Shown one piece after another: positions 43,363 through 53,396 of a stretch of 64,000 nt of DNA. The notes below the pieces were generated by a model that worked only from the letters and a program-made list of their open reading frames with translations, did no database searches and was not told the origin of the DNA. The DNA is taken from the NCBI GenBank assembly GCA_009746045.1, contig RPFO01000050.1:568349-632348 (forward strand), given 5' to 3'. The position numbers and the translations under genes are program-made. Every line of letters starts with the position of its first letter. Positions within the stretch are counted from its first letter, which is position 1. The stretch comes from Mesostigma viride. Lineage: Eukaryota > Streptophyta > Mesostigmatophyceae > Mesostigmatales > Mesostigmataceae.

Positions 43363-45815
43363 CTGCCCAGACAGCTTTTCAATTTCCCTTTCTTGGCGGG
43401 GCACTCAGGCTCAGGGCTGATGATGGAGGTACTCGAAGGGGCGGGCCCCAGGTCAATGCTGCTGGGGCAGATGGCTTCCTTGGAGCAGAAAGGGCACCCG
43501 TGCAACTCGGTCCGCCGAATCTCGTCACTCATGACCTGCAGGGGGTGGGCGTGGCGGGCATCGCGTGAGACTGGTGGTTAGGAACAAAACATAGAGAACT
43601 AAGACCATATGGCTGCCACATTCCATGGTGGCAACGTTAGCCATGCGATTCATGAAACAACCGAAGATAGACCGCACCAAACAGGTAGTCCAGCGCAAGA
43701 GGAAACATCAACTGCCTGAAAGCGAATGCCGCAGTAGAAGGAAAACGCCATACAGGAGACACCCGGAAGCCGCGGAATGCTCGCCAAATAGTGAGTGCCA
43801 ACCAGGCGATGGATATCCCTGGCCAAGAAGAGGCATATGTCGAGTAAGGAGAGAGATCACTTACTCGCGTCTAATACAGTACCTAGTCCTCGAATTTGAC
43901 AAGACTTGTCCTTTGTTTCCTCTCCTCACCAAACGGTTACCATGAGCTTAACAGCAAGAAAGGCAAATTAGAGTACGAGCAAGGGAGAGCAACCAAACAC
44001 AGAAAACAGAAAAGAGCTAGGGACAGGCCCTCGCCTCGACGATCTTGCCCCACAGCTTGCCCCGCAAGCTTCCATAGAGGCAGAGGCTAGGGAGATGGCT
44101 CACCTCGACAATCTTGCCCCACAGCTTGATCCATGCATCCGCCACGCCGGGATCCATGGCGTCCACTCCCCCCAGGCACTCGATGATGGCAGCGACGAGC
44201 GCCTGCCCCACAACGGGGAAGTGCTCCACTTTGACGCCGTAGCGCACGTGGCGGTGGGCGCACTTCTTTAGTGTTTCGACGATGAAGCAGGTGCGCTCCA
44301 GGTTGACGATGAGCGAGCGGAACATGAGCGAGAAGGCCATCTCCTGCACACAGCTGTGGAGGGGAGGTTTGGGGAGGGGGGGAAGATATGGGAGTAGGAG
44401 TGAGAAGGCCATCTCCTGCCAGCGGCTATTAAAGGAGGGGGGGGAGGGGGGAGGTGACGAGGGGGAGAAATGGGAATACAAGGAAGAAGGCCATCTCCTG
44501 CACAAAGATACAAGGGGGGGGCGGGGGGGGGGGGGGGGGGGACGGACGAGAGAAAGCTGGGGGAAGAAAGGGAGCAGGTGCGAGAATACAATTCCCTGTA
44601 CAAAATGCTTGCTTTTAATCTTTACCGTCGAGCATTCTCGTGCTCACGCAAGGAAAGCAAGCAGCAAAGGGGATGGTCAGGGGGTTGGGGCTGGGATCCG
44701 TCAAGGGGCGTGTGCGTGGCTTTGCCGCTCAGTATGGACGCCCACGGATCTTTTCTCCTTGGTTGAGTGGTCATCAGGTTCCCGGGGGTACCATCAACAT
44801 GTGATGATGTGGGCAGGGGGCCGGGGGGACGGCTGGGCATGGAGCGGGCTGGGTTGGTTGGTGTGTGACCAGCAAGGGAGTGGATGTCTAGGGGGCAAAC
44901 GGCTGCGCGAGAGGGCAGATTCAAGGACAGAAAGCCTAACGGGAACCCCATACATTAACTCCCTATGATACCAACATACATAATTAACTCCATACCGTTG
45001 ATTACGAGCCACTCCGTACAATTAGGAAACGATCTACATACACATGGTGATGGCTGCCGCTAAGACTGCCGGGCAGAATTAGCAGAGCTAGCGAGATTAC
45101 AGTTACATGCGTGGAGGGGGAGGGGCAAGGGGTATGCGCGGTTGGCGTGCAGAGGGATGGCCGGGTAGGAGATATGCATGGGATCTAGGCGCAGCAGAGT
45201 TGGACAAGTTTGCTCCGGCCATCGGGCCCGTGCCCACCTTTGCTGGGAAAAGAAGCTCGCGGTCTCCGGCGCAATGGCAAATAAATGGCGGTAGAAGATG
45301 GTCCCGAAATCCAACGTGGTTTTCAACTGGCCCGCGATCAGCGCCCAACTGTGGCTAATAACCGCGAGCTCCTGCTTGGTCAGGATACCCTCCGTGACGA
45401 GGCTGGGGGACGGAGCTCGTGGCTCTACCGTCTCACGCGACGTAAACCGTTCAAGGCGGAAATCCATTGATCGGCTTGCTCGCCCGGCCGTCAATTTGGC
45501 AACGATTGGGATGTTTTCACGGGTTTCTGCCTCCATGCTCGTCGATCTATGGCATGGCTGTGCAAGCGGATCCCACGGGATTCTCCCGTGAACCGCACCA
45601 TCAGGACCCATAATGGTTAATTGAGGCTCATCGAGGCTTAGCGCAGTCGAGCTCATGCTTCGGGAGAATCTATCCTCTTTATCATTTGATCTAGACCCGG
45701 AGTTGCATCTCCTGAAGAAAGCCACAAATTCCCTGAAACCTCTTCCAATCGGCGAGCCAGGATTGTCGCCAGCAGATGCCTCTTCTACCATCGGATCATT
45801 TGGCGGGGTTTTCAT
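43363..45815 (-). CDS. Globin with N-terminal extension and C-terminal Cys-rich exon (partial model)
   Basis: Exon 1 is 45815-45238 (first ATG after an in-frame stop, donor GTGGGC), exon 2 is 44353-44104 (acceptor CCTCCACAG, donor GTGAGC) and exon 3 is 43535-43363 (acceptor CCCCCTGCAG, donor GTGACA). Phases 2 and 0 join in frame. Residues 1-142 form a Ser/Pro/Arg-rich extension. The globin fold starts at LTKQELAVISHSW (146-157), with FYRHLFAIAPE (174-184) covering helices B-C. Exon 2 gives helices E-H: CAHRHVRYGV, in which H228 is the likely haem-binding proximal His, then HFPVVGQALVAAI and AWIKLWGKI. Spacing from the FF pair at 188-189 to H228 is like bacterial or single-domain globins. Exon 3 adds ELHGCPFCSKEAIC and a Ser/Pro-rich stretch. 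It probably binds O2 or NO. The 3' end is unresolved. Confidence 0.8.
44020..44510. repeat. Partial duplications around globin exon 2 splice sites
   Basis: GAGAAGGCCATCTCCTGC, the complement of the exon 2 start, occurs three times (about 44330, 44402 and 44488). The exon end CTTGCCCCACAGCTTG occurs twice (about 44043 and 44113). The surroundings are G-rich. Confidence 0.75.
44513..44541. repeat. Poly-G tract in globin intron 1
   Basis: Nearly uninterrupted G on the plus strand (G8-C-G18 or so). It could form quadruplexes and its length is prone to assembly error. Confidence 0.8.
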
Positions 45816-46128
45816 TCGACAATGCGGGAAGTCAAAGGAGGAAAATCAGTCTGCCCACAATAATGGCTCAGCCCGCCATAGCGGAGCAACGCTGATCTTG
45901 CTACTTGGACGCCTCTTCGGGTGAATCAAGTTCGGCAAATCGATCCTGCAGACAGTTCACGGATGTCAGCGTGTTGGGCGTGCGGTTGCAGCGGCCCGCG
46001 CGCCCGTCTGATAGATCGCAATAATACCGTGAGGCGAGGAGCGTCGAGCGACAAAGACAATGGTGTATGTAACTACTGTACCCGTGTACAACCGTGTACC
46101 GCGATGCGCGACCTTTGGAGTTATTAGG
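45816..46128. promoter_or_regulatory. Upstream region of the globin gene
   Basis: This interval must hold the promoter and 5' leader of the minus-strand globin before the TIR cluster begins. No core element is recognised. Confidence 0.35.
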
Positions 46129-47071
46129 GCTCCACACTACACCCCCCCCACACACGTTTAAGATTCTCAGGTTTAAGATCATGAGCCCCTGGATTTGACC
46201 TCTACTAGTATTATAATTGTAGTAGAATGTAGTAGAACTTAGTAGAATCGAATCACAGTAGTAAGATTCTTTGAGATCATGAGCCCTGGATTGGTCGGAC
46301 CCCAATAGGAGGGGTGGCATCCAGCCAAGGGTCCGCGGTCACAAAAACCACCACCGCCGGACAAAAAAGGCCGGGCCCGCGGTCCAACCATGACGCGTGG
46401 ACCGCAACCGGCACCCAACGCTGCTGGTACCACGGTAGCGTCCAGGACCATGGTACCCGCCGGCCGCCGCCGGCAAGCCCGAGAGCCGGTACCACCCTCG
46501 GACTCCTAATTGCGGTAACTATCCCTACTACCCACTAAACTGAACATTCTACTACTATTATTCTCTATCCGTACTCCATTATTCTGCCACGTGGCAACAG
46601 CCCTCAAAACAAACCCACGTGATGCACACACCTGACGCACACATGATGCACATAATGACGTGGCATGCGCCTGATGGTTCAAGTGACTTCGCACGTGGCG
46701 GCCAGGAAAAGCCACGTGGCAGGCACAAGTACAGTACCTACAACATTATCCACGTGGCATATTTCTACTGGTCCATAGGCTACCACGGTCCTGAGCCAAC
46801 CCGGCGTGACGTACAGCCCTAGTCAAACATATTACACGTGGCAGATTTCTACTGGCACGTTGTAAACCACGGTTCTGCTCACCCAGGGCCCACGAACCGC
46901 CACCGGCAAGTTTTTTACCCTCAAACCCCGCGGTTAACCATGGGCCCCGCGAAAATCCACCACCGTCAGCCCCTGGGACAACCCTCTCTGGTACCGCGGT
47001 TCCAGGAAATTTTGCCCGGGCATGCCACCCCTCCTACCCCAATCTTAAACGTGGGGGGGGGGTGTAGGAGC
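46129..47071. mobile_element. MITE copy 2, split by a hAT-type element
   Basis: Inverted ends GCTCC..ACACTACACCCCCC...ACGTTTAAGATT at 46129 and the complement ending about 47071. It is related to 9146-9331, including the repeated AAGATCATGAGCCCCTGGATT. The original unit was about 205 bp before the insertion at 46307-47035. Confidence 0.62.
46307..47035. mobile_element. Non-autonomous hAT-type element 1 (729 bp)
   Basis: TIR AGGAGGGGTGGCAT / ATGCCACCCCTCCT. The 8-bp TSD ACCCCAAT lies at 46299-46306 and 47036-47043, the length used by hAT transposases. There is no transposase ORF. The right end (GGAAATTTTGCCCGGGCATG) resembles that of the element at 47816-48578. Several CCACGTGGC motifs lie inside. 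Confidence 0.82.
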
Positions 47072-47127
47072 TCAGCGATTTGCCCAGCGCCAAGTCTGAT
47101 GTCCTTGCGTGGAGTCGTTGATCATGA

Positions 47128-47800
47128 GGGCTAACTCACACGGGTCGCGATCCGTAGTTCGTGAGCACTCTTGTCATGCGTGGCAGGAATCTTCTCACGG
47201 CGTCGGCAGATAGTGCCGGAAAACGGGCATGGTTCGCGACCCGACTTTGTGGTTCGCGGGAAATCGTGTCGCGACCCATGTTCGCCAGCGAAAAGTCCAC
47301 GTGTCCGTGAATCGAACCTGACAAGTGCGAAAAAGACCTGAAAGTACGGGAATTAATGGTACGAATTCAGTCGGCGTAGAACCAGTACGGCAGGGTGATG
47401 AAGAAAACTGGACAGCTTCGATCCAGCGAAGCCGGTCTCGCCAGGTAGAATTTAGTATCGTCCAGTAAAGACAAATAATCACTGGATACACCCGAATAAT
47501 CAGAATCGATATCGTAGATATCCCGCTGTATGTGTAAATCCAAGGACAGGTGGCGACAACGAGGAGATTGAGGAGGAGTGCGGAAAAGAGCGGAAAGTGC
47601 GGAAACGCCAGCAAAAATGGTACTGTGAACCAATCTTTATCTATCTGAACAATCCGAACGCCCGCGACCCGCCGTGTGAGTGCGACCGGTTCGTCAACCA
47701 ATTTCTGTTCCACGTGGCAGAAAGTTCGATGCCACTCGGCAAAGCGGTTCGCGAACCATGACCGTACGAACCACGGATCGCGACCCGTGTGAGTTGGCCC
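47128..47800. mobile_element. Non-autonomous TIR element (673 bp), 3-bp TSD
   Basis: TIRs of about 33 bp run GGGCTAACTCACACGGGTCG ... and the near-exact complement ending at 47800. TGA flanks both sides (47125-47127 and 47801-47803). A 3-bp TSD suggests a PIF/Harbinger- or CACTA-like transposase. Repeated GGTCGCGACC-type motifs are inside. The 243-aa minus ORF across it is not convincing as a gene. Confidence 0.72.
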
Positions 47801-47815
47801 TGACCGAGAACCCAG

Positions 47816-48578
47816 AGGAGGGGTGACATTGAGCCAAGCTAAATAGGGGCCGGATCCTGCAGCCGCCGGTCCAGAATGTCTGGCCCCTATTTCCATACTA
47901 GGGGCCCGTGCAGCTACCGGCACCAATTCTAGCTAGCCCCCATCTTTTCGGCCCCTATAGGGGAGATTCCAGGGGCCGAATTTTTATGCAGCCGCCAGCC
48001 CTAGATTTCGGGCCCCCATATTGTACAGCAGGCGCGGCATGCGGCATCATGCCACGTGGCGTCCCATCTTGCCATGCCCCGGATGCCAGCTATGTACGGG
48101 CCTACGGATGCCTGCACAAAAAACTGTGTCGGCATCCGTCCTCACGCCGCGCCGCGCTATACTGTCATGCAGTCTGCAGATGTCTTGCCCAGTTCAGTTC
48201 AGTTCAGTTCAGTTCAGTTGGAATCCCACGCCGGTCATATCCAACAGAGATAGTTTAGCGACGTAAGTAGATCGGATGGTACTAGGGTACTGTGATATGT
48301 CTTGCCCAGTAATTGCCTGTCGCCGGAGAGGCATGCCGGCATCAAGCCACGTGGCGCCTCATCTTGCCACGTGGTGCCGCATCTTGCCACGTGGTGCCGC
48401 AGCTCGGCCACGTAGCGCTGCGCTATTGGGGGCCAGTAATACGGGGCCACCGCCGCCGACCCTCGTTTTACTCGCCAGCCCCTAATTCAATTCAGGGGCC
48501 GGCGCTTACCGCAGCAGTCAGGCTCTGGGACGGGCCCCTAGTATCCTGGAAATTTTGCCTGGAGATGTCACCCCTCCT
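47816..48578. mobile_element. Non-autonomous hAT-type element 2 (763 bp)
   Basis: TIR AGGAGGGGTGACAT / ATGTCACCCCTCCT, with 8-bp TSD GAACCCAG at 47808-47815 and 48579-48586. Inside are a (GTTCA)n run at about 48188-48220 and at least four CCACGTGG or CCACGTAG motifs. It belongs to the same family as 46307-47035. Confidence 0.85.
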
Positions 48579-48586
48579 GAACCCAG

Positions 48587-49191
48587 CCATCTGAACTCTC
48601 ATGGTGATCAGTGAACACGCTGGCGAACTCCGACCAGCGCCCGGCCAGAGAAGGCAGACAGCACGGGGCATTCATCCAGGGCACACCGTCAGTAGTCCAT
48701 CCGTTGCTGACAGCTGACGGCATGTGGCATAAATAACTCTTGGTTATTGCAGACAGCTTGCGGTGATTTGGACACAACATCTAAATGTGTAATCTACCGT
48801 CACGGTTAAGATTCTCCAACGTGTGGAATCTGCGATCCACCATTGGCGGCGGTCAACAAAAACGATTCCTTTCGACAAGTGATGTTCCGGCAAAAGCCCG
48901 ATCCGTTGATAATCTGTAACTGTTGTTATTACGTTATTTTTACTTGCATTTGCTTGGGTATAGGCCTGTCCCCAGCGTTGAGTTGAGTTGAGTTGTGTTT
49001 ATTCCCGCGCCGGTGGTCCGACAGGGTTATTGAGTTAACATGGAGACAAGCTCCAGCCAATAGTGTGGCACGTCAAAAAATTTTGCAAAATATTCATCAA
49101 ATCAGAAATAAGAAATAAGTTCCTGCGGGACACAGACAAGATTCCCATGAATCTGGAAGTTATTCACAAAGTACACATATGGCTGGCGGAA
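48587..49191. other. No certain gene
   Basis: A minus-strand open stretch at 48735-48600 (SNGWTTDGVPWMNAP) looks protein-like but lacks convincing borders. A short (GTTGA)n run lies at about 48978-48995. Confidence 0.3.
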
Positions 49192-49267
49192 AAGATAACG
49201 GCAGGCTCGAGCTACCATGGTCCGGATTCTCCCGATTTCTGGCCTGCGCTGGTTGTCTCTTTGATAT
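49192..49267. repeat. 76-bp dispersed repeat, copy 2
   Basis: Partner of 8178-8253, one visible mismatch (C/T in TTGTCTCYTTGATAT). Confidence 0.8.
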
Positions 49268-49409
49268 GGCTGGCAGATACTGCCACTGAACATCACCTGG
49301 ACCAACAATGATTTCTCCTCGCGAGTTGCCTTTCGAATTAAAAAAAAGTAAAAACAAGTTTGAGACCGCCACACGTGTGTGTGCCCACCTTCATTAGGAT
49401 TCGCTGATA

Positions 49410-49666
49410 CCGTAGTGGTCCCAATATCTGTACGCGTAATTATGTACGAATCGACCTCGTACAGGCCCAAAAAAACCCTCTTCCGGGCCTCGTACACCTC
49501 AAAATTAGGTACCACCAGCGAAGCGCGGCGCAGACCTTAAAGCCTAGCTACCCGTGGCGCGGCGCCGTACAGTAAAAATAATTCCCAAAAGTTCTCGTAC
49601 ACGTAACAAAAATTCCTAAAAGTATTCGTACGATAATTACGCGTACAGATATTGGGACCACTACGG
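49410..49666. mobile_element. TA-flanked MITE (257 bp)
   Basis: Inverted repeats of about 42 bp start CCGTAGTGGTCCCAATATCT at 49410 and end with the complement at 49666. TA lies at 49408-49409 and 49667-49668, as for Tc1/mariner-type insertions. No coding capacity. Confidence 0.75.
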
Positions 49667-50046
49667 TACTCATTTCCCCTCTCACCTCTTTGGTCCATAA
49701 TTGGCTAATAAAATATACCCATTTCCCCGAAAAACAAGTTTGAGAAGACGACTGTTGAGCGCCCACTCCCGAATTATGGCGCCTCGTGTGACATAAATGC
49801 GCATTAAAATCAAGGAAAACCTGCTGATTTTCGATGGGACTTTCAACAGTTAGATTCCTCATTAAAAACTGCAAGGCAAATGCCGTTTCAGAATCTCGAG
49901 ATTCGGTCATGACATCTCGCGAGGAAATCATGCTGACACTATAGGGGTCACTGTAGCCTAACCAGCCTGTAGGCAGTACAGTAGCTGGACCCGAGTGGGA
50001 CCAGCGTTTTGTGGTCACTAGGGTTGGGTCCACGCTGGATTTTGGG

Positions 50047-50275
50047 CAGCGAGTACGAGTACCGAGTACTACTCAGGCTAAAAAAAGTCGGCGAGTACGA
50101 GTACCGAGTACTACTCGGGCTCAGAAAAAGACGGAAGGCGAGTACGAGTAGCGAGTACTACTCGGGCTAAAAAAAGTCGGCGAGTACGAGTAGCGAGTAC
50201 TACTCGGGCTCCGTCAGAAAAAGCCGGCGAGTACGAGTAACGAGTAGTACTCGAGTACTACTCGAGTACCTGCGA
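50047..50275. repeat. GAGTAC-rich minisatellite
   Basis: About five units of 42-58 bp, each with CGAGTACGAGTA.CGAGTACT followed by ACTCGGGCT and an A-rich part. The units are themselves rich in GTAC and GAGTACTC dyads. Confidence 0.88.
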
Positions 50276-50340
50276 TACTATTGGCTGATATAATTTCCCT
50301 AAAATTTACAAAAAAAACTATAAAGTAACGGGCCAAATAT

Positions 50341-50541
50341 TCTGATCAGACACTCCGCAAAGGTGAAAACCTTTGCGTTCAGTGCCGGGCCGCGGAAAAC
50401 GCGGAAAACGCGATCTGCAAATGAATCCGACCGGAATCGAACTGGGGACCTCTCGCACCAATTTTGCTGACTATAGGACGGACGTCTCCGGTTACCATGG
50501 CATCGCCAACTTACACCTACAGTCATCCGCAAAAGTATATA
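50341..50541 (-). mobile_element. SINE-like element with B-box, copy 2
   Basis: Reverse-complement copy of 16505-16723, about 200 bp, with TSD GGCCAAATAT at 50331-50340 and 50542-50551. The two copies share the tGATCAGA end and the GCAAAAGT end. The first ~20 bp of copy 1 are absent. Confidence 0.78.
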
Positions 50542-50551
50542 GGCCAAATAT

Positions 50552-51125
50552 ATATATACTTTCTGAAAATAACAATACTTTATGAAAAGAGACAACAAAT
50601 ATATAAATATATTGTCACAATAATCCTTTCCGAGCCGGCTGCGAACTTGTGAGGCCGGGCCAGCCAGTGTCGACCCGTGTCGAATGTCTCGCTATTCATG
50701 ACAACCATGATGATTGTTGTTACGCCGCGTAATTAACAATTCGTTGTAGTTACGGATGTAAATTAGGTCCTTGGCCTCGGTTGTTCTTAGGTTCACGTGT
50801 AGTTCTAGCTGGGACATGATTGTCCTCGTAACAGTACTGTGGTATATTGGGTGCCTTTGGGCGCCGCGCCGCGTACTTTATTAGTGGTCCTTATCCTTTG
50901 GTAGAATGTAGTGGACCGGCGTGCATCTGTGCACCTGCCTGTGTTTCTGTGTTTCTGCAGGCGAGGGCCAGGTCGGCCCGAGCCTGTTGGACCGTTGGTG
51001 ACCATTTATGCACGTTCCACTCCTTGTGTGGTCACTCGGCGTGTGTTAAATGAATTAACACATATTAGCTTGGGTCACGGCAGTTTAGTTGTGTTTCCTT
51101 CCTCTATTCCTGGAGTAAACGGCTT
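50552..51125 (+). other. Presumed 5' LTR and leader of the Gypsy element
   Basis: No ORF. An LTR is expected here, but its limits cannot be set because the 3' LTR lies outside the window. No clear primer-binding site was found. Confidence 0.35.
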
Positions 51126-51425
51126 ATGGCGTATTACAGTAGCACATATGTAAATGCATTGAGATCTGGATCGTCTCGTTCGTCTTTCGCTAGGGGTTTA
51201 ACTAGAGGCGGCCTTACTAGCCTAGGTAGCATCAGGACAGGTAGAGGTAGAGGTGGCGGCCGAGGCTTGCGGCGCAACAATGGACTCGGAGGTAGTTTAG
51301 ATAGAGAGCGAGACGACGATCCTCTGCAACATACGTCATTGAATCAACCCTTCCGCGTCCGGGAAAATGAAGACGACACCTACTTGACAGGTAATGGGCG
51401 GGTCGCCTGCAAGCTGGGGGGGTAG
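51126..51425 (+). CDS. Small RG-rich ORF at the Gypsy 5' end
   Basis: The 99-aa frame begins MAYYSSTYVNALRSG and has an Arg/Gly-rich middle (TGRGRGGGRGLRR) typical of nucleic-acid binding. A donor-like CAG/GTAATG at about 51391 and an acceptor-like TTGTATTTAG at about 51644 suggest an intron. The second part would read ...GSVSDTRDKSPSPRSP before a stop near 51812. Whether it is spliced is unknown. Confidence 0.4.
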   Translation: MAYYSSTYVNALRSGSSRSSFARGLTRGGLTSLGSIRTGRGRGGGRGLRRNNGLGGSLDRERDDDPLQHTSLNQPFRVRENEDDTYLTGNGRVACKLGG

Positions 51426-51808
51426 TGCTGCCCGATTCGGGACACGCCTCGCCTAGAAGATAGACCTGCTCGAAGCGGAAAATCCTTTTATAGATAGCTC
51501 CTTTCCCTCGTTTTGTTTTCCTGCGACATGTTGCCTACTGTCGTAGATAGGTGATGGTTTTGGTTCTACGTTAGAGAGACGACTAGCGTCTCGTAGATTA
51601 CACTTTTTCTGCATTCTTGCCTGCTTTGTATTTAGACGACCCATCGCCAGACGCAGAATTCTTGCAACCGGATACTTACGACCACCTGGCGCTGGAAACC
51701 TCGTCCCTGCGTGCGTCGTCAATCTGGTTCGGTTTCAGACACCCGAGATAAGTCGCCTTCTCCTCGTTCTCCTCATTTGACTACTCAAGACCTACCAGGT
51801 GCGTTACC

Positions 51809-52201
51809 ATGAGCCAGCGGCGATCTTTTACTGCTCCTTCCCATTCTTCTAGCGATAATAGTCTAGCTAAATATTACGTAGTGATTACGCCTCAATGGTC
51901 CTCCATTTTCCTTTCTTGGTCCGACGCTAGGAAAATCGTTCAGAATCGTGTATACAACGTAATTAGGTATAAGAAATTTATGTCCTTCGAAGAAGCTCAG
52001 CAGTTCCTTATAGATCATAGTCAAACAGATTTAGGCCTGCATGTACGCCCTATTCCTCATGGTCGTCCTCCCGTAGAAGCTCTAGTCTTTGCTACCCCTC
52101 CTTCTTCTCCCCCTAAACGGGCTGCATCTGCATCTGCCTCAGATACTCCTCTCACTTTGGAGTTTGGTTCCCTATCCATTACTGTTGTTAAAAAGGATTG
52201 A
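51809..52201 (+). CDS. Viroplasmin/Cauli_VI-type domain protein in a Gypsy element
   Basis: The 130-aa ORF has the signature of the viroplasmin (RNase H1 N-terminal, hybrid-binding) fold: KYYVVITPQWSSIFLSWSDA, then IVQNRVYNV and YKKFMSFEEAQQFL at about 20-70, followed by a Pro/Ser/Ala linker. This domain binds RNA:DNA hybrids or dsRNA in RNase H1 and in the transactivator of plant pararetroviruses. The ORF stands alone upstream of gag. It may help replication or translation of the element, but this is inference. The reading frame is intact. Confidence 0.66.
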   Translation: MSQRRSFTAPSHSSSDNSLAKYYVVITPQWSSIFLSWSDARKIVQNRVYNVIRYKKFMSFEEAQQFLIDHSQTDLGLHVRPIPHGRPPVEALVFATPPSSPPKRAASASASDTPLTLEFGSLSITVVKKD

Positions 52202-52292
52202 TTTTAATTTTGTTCTTGCTTCAGACCTTCAAGGTTTTTCCTTTTTCCTTTGTTGCTTTCATCTAGATTCCTATTCCTTTACTTAATTAAAG

Positions 52293-53350
52293 ATGGATCC
52301 AGTGGGTGGAGATATGTCGCCTATACCTACCAATAATAATAATAATACTACTACTAATAATAATAACACTGACAATACTCGTGGTAACCGACGGGACTCC
52401 TTGGAAACGGTACACCATCTCACTCCTCAAGGTATTCTGCGTACCTCACCTCCTTCTCCTGTTGCTGGTGGTCGCCGTCGTCCCTCAATCACCCCACCTA
52501 CCTATGAACAACGTATCTCACAAGTCAGATTTAGTGATGAACCCTCTTTTGCTGTGAACCAGGCCCCTGCCCCTTCTGCAACCTTGGCTCACCCCTCCAG
52601 CAGGTCCTCACTCACTAACAATGCTTCTAGGCCTCCTTCCCACCCTGTGCCTTCCATGCCTGCCTTTAATTAACACGGGTCGTACCTCTGCCCCTGTCGG
52701 CCCTTCTGGGCGCCCTAGTGCAGTTCCCTTTTACCCACCTGCTTCCTGGTCCTACCCTGAGACGGCCTATGAGGCTGCCCAGGTCCCTACCCGTGTGGCT
52801 GATTTAGAAGTTAATAATGATTTCAGTACCATGCCCCTAGATGATAGGAATTATGATCATTTTGCCTACTCCTCTCTTCGTGAGCAATATACTGTTCCCT
52901 TCTCCTATGGGCACCACCCTGAAACGGTGGCTCCCTCTAGACCCCTACCCAAAACTTTTCCTATCCCTTCCTTCTATCCCGCTTATGTAGCAGTGGAAGA
53001 TAGTGGACCTATGGGAAAAACTGATTCTTCTAATCCCCCTAAGCCTCCTGCTCTTCCCCTCTTTGCTAACCTTCCTAAGCTGGATGTCAAGTCTACCCCT
53101 CAACAGTTTTTCACTTTCATTATGCTGCTCACCCAGAACACAGAGTCTTGGCAGAACCACAATAGGTGGCGCCTCTCTGAATGCTGTGCAGACAGGATCC
53201 CCAGGGTTCCCCTATGATAATCAGGCTCCCGCACCCTCTTCAATCCCTCGTGACCCTCCAGCAGTGGCTTTTCCGCCAGGGTCTTCTTCGGGGTTAGTTC
53301 CTATGGATTTGGGCCGGGGGAGGGGGAACAGTAGGCCTGTCAGCCGGGGG
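52293..53350 (+). pseudogene. Gypsy gag, internally deleted
   Basis: It starts MDPVGGDMSPIP with an Asn-rich run. A stop or shift near 52670 is followed by a Pro/Ser-rich part and the capsid start LPKLDVKSTPQQFFTF. At about 53160 the reading jumps to a different frame whose text (VPMDLGRGRG) is normally found just before the zinc knuckle. Most of the capsid region and the knuckle are missing. Confidence 0.65.
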
Positions 53351-53396
53351 TAACCTGGACAGGTCCTTAGATAGTACCCCAGATAATAATTTTTGC

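Noticed and set aside
47195-47926. 243-aa minus-strand ORF
   Set aside because: It spans the TIR element and runs into the next one. No motif and an odd composition; most likely chance.
48600-48735. Minus-strand stretch SNGWTTDGVPWMNAP...
   Set aside because: Possible exon, but without a clear acceptor or donor and next to a transposon end.
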